A stretch of DNA of 64,000 bases from the NCBI GenBank assembly GCA_023411115.1, contig JAEYPF010000013.1:1-64000 (forward strand), written 5' to 3'. Below the pieces are notes generated by a model. That model did not search any database. It was not told the DNA's origin and saw nothing but the letters and a program-made list of their open reading frames with translations. Numbering within the stretch: the first letter of the stretch is position 1; every line of letters begins with the position of its first letter. Origin of the DNA: Methanobacteriota archaeon (GTDB lineage: Archaea; Methanobacteriota; Methanobacteria; Methanobacteriales; Methanobacteriaceae). Both the position numbers and the translations under genes were made by a program. Below are positions 61,322-64,000 of the stretch, in pieces.

Positions 61322-62341
61322 ATGACAGAATATGCTATAGAGGTAAATAATCTCACAAAAAAGTTCGGCGATTTCACGGCAGTGGATAACTTATCGCTGG
61401 ATGTAAAAGAAGGAGAGATATTCGGCTTTTTAGGCCCAAACGGTGCCGGTAAAAGTACAACTATACGAGTGCTCTGCACTCTTGCCCAGCCTACATCAGG
61501 CTCTGCCAAAGTTGCGGGTCATGACCTGATTAAGGAGTCTGCTAGAGTTCGCGAAAATATTGGGCTGGTTGCAGAGAAGATGATCATGTACGACAGGCTC
61601 ACTGCAGCCGAGAACCTCCGGTTCTTTGGAAAACTTTATGATATGCCTAAACAAAAACTGGAGGAAAGAATTGACGAGCTGCTTGAGCTTGTTAACATGG
61701 AAGAATGGAAAAATACACAAATATCCAAATTTTCTACCGGTATGAAGCAGCGAATTAACGTTATCAGGGCATTACTGTCAGAACCAAAAATCATTTTCAT
61801 GGACGAGCCAACACTTGGTCTTGACCCACAGACAACATTTTCTATAAGAGATATTACAAGGGAAATTAACAAAAGTGGGGTAACAGTTATACTAACGACA
61901 CACGCCATGGCAGAGGCAGAAGCACTTAGTGATCGGGTCGCTATCATTGATCATGGTAAGATAGCCGCTTTAGACACTCCACAGAATCTGAAAAATATGA
62001 TTACAGACAGTGATACTACCGTATTTGGTGCAAAAGTTACGAATTTGACATCTGAACTGGTTGAAAAGATTAGAGCACTTGATGTTGTAACTGCAGTGGC
62101 GCAGCAAGATTCCCATGACTTGAAAATTAGCGCATATGGTACTGACGCTCTTAATCAAATTATTGATGCTATCCGTCTTGAAGGCGGCAATATCACATCT
62201 ATATCCAATAGCAATGAATCAACACTTGAAGATGTTTTCCTGGCAGTAACTGGTAAGGAAATGCGTGATCAAGCAAGTGAAAAAGCAGCTCCAGTGCACC
62301 ATCATGGGCACGGACCTGCACCTAAAGCGAGAGGTAGGTGA
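61322..62341 (+). CDS. ABC ATPase, DrrA/daunorubicin-resistance type, with His-rich tail
   Basis: 339 residues. Walker A GPNGAGKSTTIRVLCTLAQP, signature FSTGMKQRINVIRALL, Walker B IIFMDEPTLGLDPQ and H-loop ILTTHAMAEAEALSD. The C-terminal domain (LEDVFLAVTGKEMRDQ) is typical of DrrA. The last residues, APVHHHGHGPAPKARGR, are a His-rich tail like the insert of the PadR protein. It forms an exporter with the permease that starts 4 bases later. Confidence 0.94.
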   Translation: MTEYAIEVNNLTKKFGDFTAVDNLSLDVKEGEIFGFLGPNGAGKSTTIRVLCTLAQPTSGSAKVAGHDLIKESARVRENIGLVAEKMIMYDRLTAAENLRFFGKLYDMPKQKLEERIDELLELVNMEEWKNTQISKFSTGMKQRINVIRALLSEPKIIFMDEPTLGLDPQTTFSIRDITREINKSGVTVILTTHAMAEAEALSDRVAIIDHGKIAALDTPQNLKNMITDSDTTVFGAKVTNLTSELVEKIRALDVVTAVAQQDSHDLKISAYGTDALNQIIDAIRLEGGNITSISNSNESTLEDVFLAVTGKEMRDQASEKAAPVHHHGHGPAPKARGR

Positions 62342-62345
62342 AATC

Positions 62346-63524
62346 ATGGATGCAATGAAAATGTTAAAGGATAGCTACCATGTAATGGCTAAAGATATGC
62401 TTGAGCTTAGACGTAACCGAATGTCACTGGCAGCTCTTTTTATGATGCCATTACTGTTCCTGATAATGTTTGGTTTTATTTTTCCAACTGGTAACACTCA
62501 GCTAAACATGCCAGTTGGATTGGTTAACATGGATCATGGGCAGAGCAGCAATGCATTCGTGGCACAGCTTGAAACAGTTAATAATAATACTCATTTCATG
62601 ACGTTTACCTCATATTCTAGTGTTGACGATGCCATGACACAAGTAAAAGAGGGAAAGCTGTCGGGTGTGATTATTATACCGAAAGGATTCTCAGATAACG
62701 TAACGAATGGAAAATCTGGCACATTCACAGCATATATTGACAACAGCATCCCTCAAAGTTCAGCACAGATCCAGCAGTCGTTATCAAGTACTGTAATCAG
62801 CATGAACAACATGCAGGCAATAGTTAATGTCATGAATGTAACTAAATCAACAAATCAATCTGCTCAAGCCATGGTCAATCCTTATTCTACGAATGTCGAA
62901 ACATCCATACCGGGTCAGACAAATTACTTCAACTTCCTGGCACCTGGACTGATGATTATGATTGTGATGATGTCAGTCATGACGGGTATTCCTGAAGCCA
63001 TATCAAAAGAAAAGGAATTAGGTACCTTTGATGGAATGTTATCTGCGCCAATCAGTCAAATTTCTGTTATCGTTGGTAAAACAGCAGCACTTTGTACCAG
63101 AGGTTTCATTCAGTGTGTCATAATACTTGCAATTGCCATATTCCTATTTGGAGTTACTATACAGGGAAATATCTTGCTGGCATTCTTTATGCTCCTTCTA
63201 GGTATATTCAGCTTCATAGGAATTGGAATCCTGGCAATATCTACATCTGGAGATCAAGCATCAAGTAGCATGATCGTGAACCTGCTGATGTTCCCAATGA
63301 TGTTCCTTGGAGGTATATTCTATCCAATCCAGCAGATGCCGTGGTTTATGCAGGTTATATCGCAATTCATACCTCTAACCTATGCAGCAGATGCAATGCG
63401 TAAAATAATGCTATTGAATGCAGGTATTGGTGACGTAATGACTCAAATAGTCATACTGGTTGTGTTTGGTATCGTTACAATGGCTATTGCAGTGCCATTA
63501 TTCCGAAAATCAATGACAAGATAA
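62346..63524 (+). CDS. ABC-2 type transporter permease, DrrB/YhgE-like
   Basis: 392 residues from ATG 62346 (AGGTGA upstream); a longer in-frame reading overlaps the ATPase and is not supported. An N-terminal helix (SLAALFMMPLLFLIMFGFIF), an outer domain (PVGLVNMDHGQSSNAFVAQL) and five C-terminal helices with TGIPEAISKEKELGTFDGML. It is similar to the permease at 55339. Likely drug or small-molecule export under PadR control. Confidence 0.9.
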   Translation: MDAMKMLKDSYHVMAKDMLELRRNRMSLAALFMMPLLFLIMFGFIFPTGNTQLNMPVGLVNMDHGQSSNAFVAQLETVNNNTHFMTFTSYSSVDDAMTQVKEGKLSGVIIIPKGFSDNVTNGKSGTFTAYIDNSIPQSSAQIQQSLSSTVISMNNMQAIVNVMNVTKSTNQSAQAMVNPYSTNVETSIPGQTNYFNFLAPGLMIMIVMMSVMTGIPEAISKEKELGTFDGMLSAPISQISVIVGKTAALCTRGFIQCVIILAIAIFLFGVTIQGNILLAFFMLLLGIFSFIGIGILAISTSGDQASSSMIVNLLMFPMMFLGGIFYPIQQMPWFMQVISQFIPLTYAADAMRKIMLLNAGIGDVMTQIVILVVFGIVTMAIAVPLFRKSMTR

Positions 63525-63638
63525 ATTAGGCGGAATAAAGTGAAAAAAAGAAAATATTTATGTGGGATAGTGGATTAAATCCACTGTTCTTATTTATTTA
63601 GAATTTACTAAGAAAACAATTAATATGATAATTTAAAG

Positions 63639-63683
63639 CCCTCGAAAACACAGTGTTCGGGGCATAAAAAATTAAAATTTTTT
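63639..63683. repeat. Two adjacent hairpins, similar in style to the grpE-dnaK array
   Basis: GCCCTCGAAAACA-CAG-TGTTCGGGGC (63638-63663) is an imperfect stem with a small loop, and AAAAAATT (63666-63673) with AATTTTTT (63676-63683) is a second. They sit between the permease and the last gene. Like the array at 2293, they are short, adjacent and of different stem sequence. They could end the ABC operon transcript. Confidence 0.5.
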
Positions 63684-63704
63684 AAAGCCAAAGGACGTAA
63701 TATT

Positions 63705-64000
63705 ATGGGATTTGGGGATACAATACGAAAAGTTATTGAAGAAGAATGTGAGGATTATTTTTTAGGTATTGCAGACTTATCTAGTACAAAAAATGATATA
63801 ATTGAACAATACGGGTCGTTTTTTTCCCAATATCCGCGAGCAATCTCCATAGGAATTACAATACCTTATAAAATCACTGATGAATTATTGATGAGTGAAA
63901 ATACTGGAGTTTATAAAGAAACAAACTGTCAATTAAACACTATTACAACACATTTAAGCAGTTTATTACAACAGAAAGGATATAAAACATTGGCTGTGCC
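63705..64000 (+). CDS. QueG-like iron-sulfur protein, N-terminal part (paralog of 11719)
   Basis: 98 codons, cut by the window edge. MGFGDTIRKVIEEECEDYFL, then GIADLSSTKNDIIEQYG and FFSQYPRAISIGITIPYKIT align with FFGVADLLNAKEAIE and CAQYPKAVSIGIKLPQTI of the protein at 11719. The Fe-S clusters would lie outside the window. Probably an Fe-S reductase related to epoxyqueuosine reductase. AAAGG lies upstream of the ATG. Confidence 0.8.
   Translation, partial: MGFGDTIRKVIEEECEDYFLGIADLSSTKNDIIEQYGSFFSQYPRAISIGITIPYKITDELLMSENTGVYKETNCQLNTITTHLSSLLQQKGYKTLAV

Noticed and set aside
1..64000. tRNA or rRNA genes, insertion sequences, integrases
   Set aside because: Intergenic regions were read for tRNA-like T-loops and for transposase or integrase ORFs; none was found.

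Overview
The window looks like a piece of a mesophilic methanogenic archaeon of the Methanobacteriales, most like a Methanobacterium. The reasons are AT-rich DNA, archaeal TATA-type promoters with several apparently leaderless genes, a family B DNA polymerase that stops just after motif C (the split PolB of this order), two DUF2769 cysteine-rich proteins, a cell-wall-type protein with a peptidoglycan-binding-like and a transglutaminase-like domain, HypF and LarB, and methanogen-style isopropylmalate isomerase subunits. No tRNA, rRNA, CRISPR array, integrase or transposase was seen.

Layout. 1-3748: grpE-dnaK-dnaJ chaperone genes (minus strand) with a seven-hairpin array between grpE and dnaK, and a divergent HTH regulator. 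3879-8541: exported wall-type protein, hypF, larB. 8629-11716: SsuABC-type ABC importer and a nitroreductase. 11719-17743 (minus): Fe-S protein, acetyltransferase, methyltransferase, argD-like aminotransferase, terpene-cyclase-fold protein, split PolB. 17908-21057: DUF2769 pair, acetyltransferase, PadR/DUF1700 pair, winged-helix regulator. 21549-25103: two FtsX-type permease/ATPase pairs in one coupled operon, followed by a structured intergenic element. 25326-27627: leuD, leuC and a MarR regulator that shares an operator-like site with the leuC promoter. 27819-31055: three-repeat membrane protein, LEA-like/Hsp20 fusion, Fe-S aldo/keto reductase. 31214-33354: nitroreductase, two flavodoxins and an ArsR regulator with the same inverted repeat in front of both flavodoxins and of arsR. 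33477-43513: phage-head-like orphan, hydrolases, zinc-ribbon protein, LysE exporter, another FtsX/ATPase pair, sulfurtransferase, and a TetR-controlled ABC-2 transporter. 43701-49432: small orphan paralogs, a run of tandemly duplicated flavodoxin and flavodoxin-ferredoxin (EFR1) genes, an alcohol dehydrogenase remnant, MBL hydrolase, small stress-type proteins. 49491-55264: CPBP-like protein, ABC-2 transporter, winged-helix regulator, small proteins, TrmB regulator. 55339-59530: an ABC-2 permease, then two tiny peptide genes and a PqqD-radical SAM-SPASM enzyme, then a membrane methyltransferase and a YdeI-like protein. 59744-64000: DUF998 protein, PadR-controlled ABC-2 transporter, and a partial Fe-S protein paralogous to the one at 11719.

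The most interesting locus is 56767-58415. Two 18- and 19-residue ORFs, each with a strong ribosome binding site, share the pattern MKPxT(V/I)xxxxIC, with a single Cys at position 12. They directly precede a radical SAM enzyme with its own peptide-recognition (PqqD-like) domain. This is the architecture of a RiPP (ribosomally made, post-translationally modified peptide) pathway. Other points worth attention are the hairpin array, two genes whose best start codon is ATT, and several operator sets that link regulators in the window to their likely targets.
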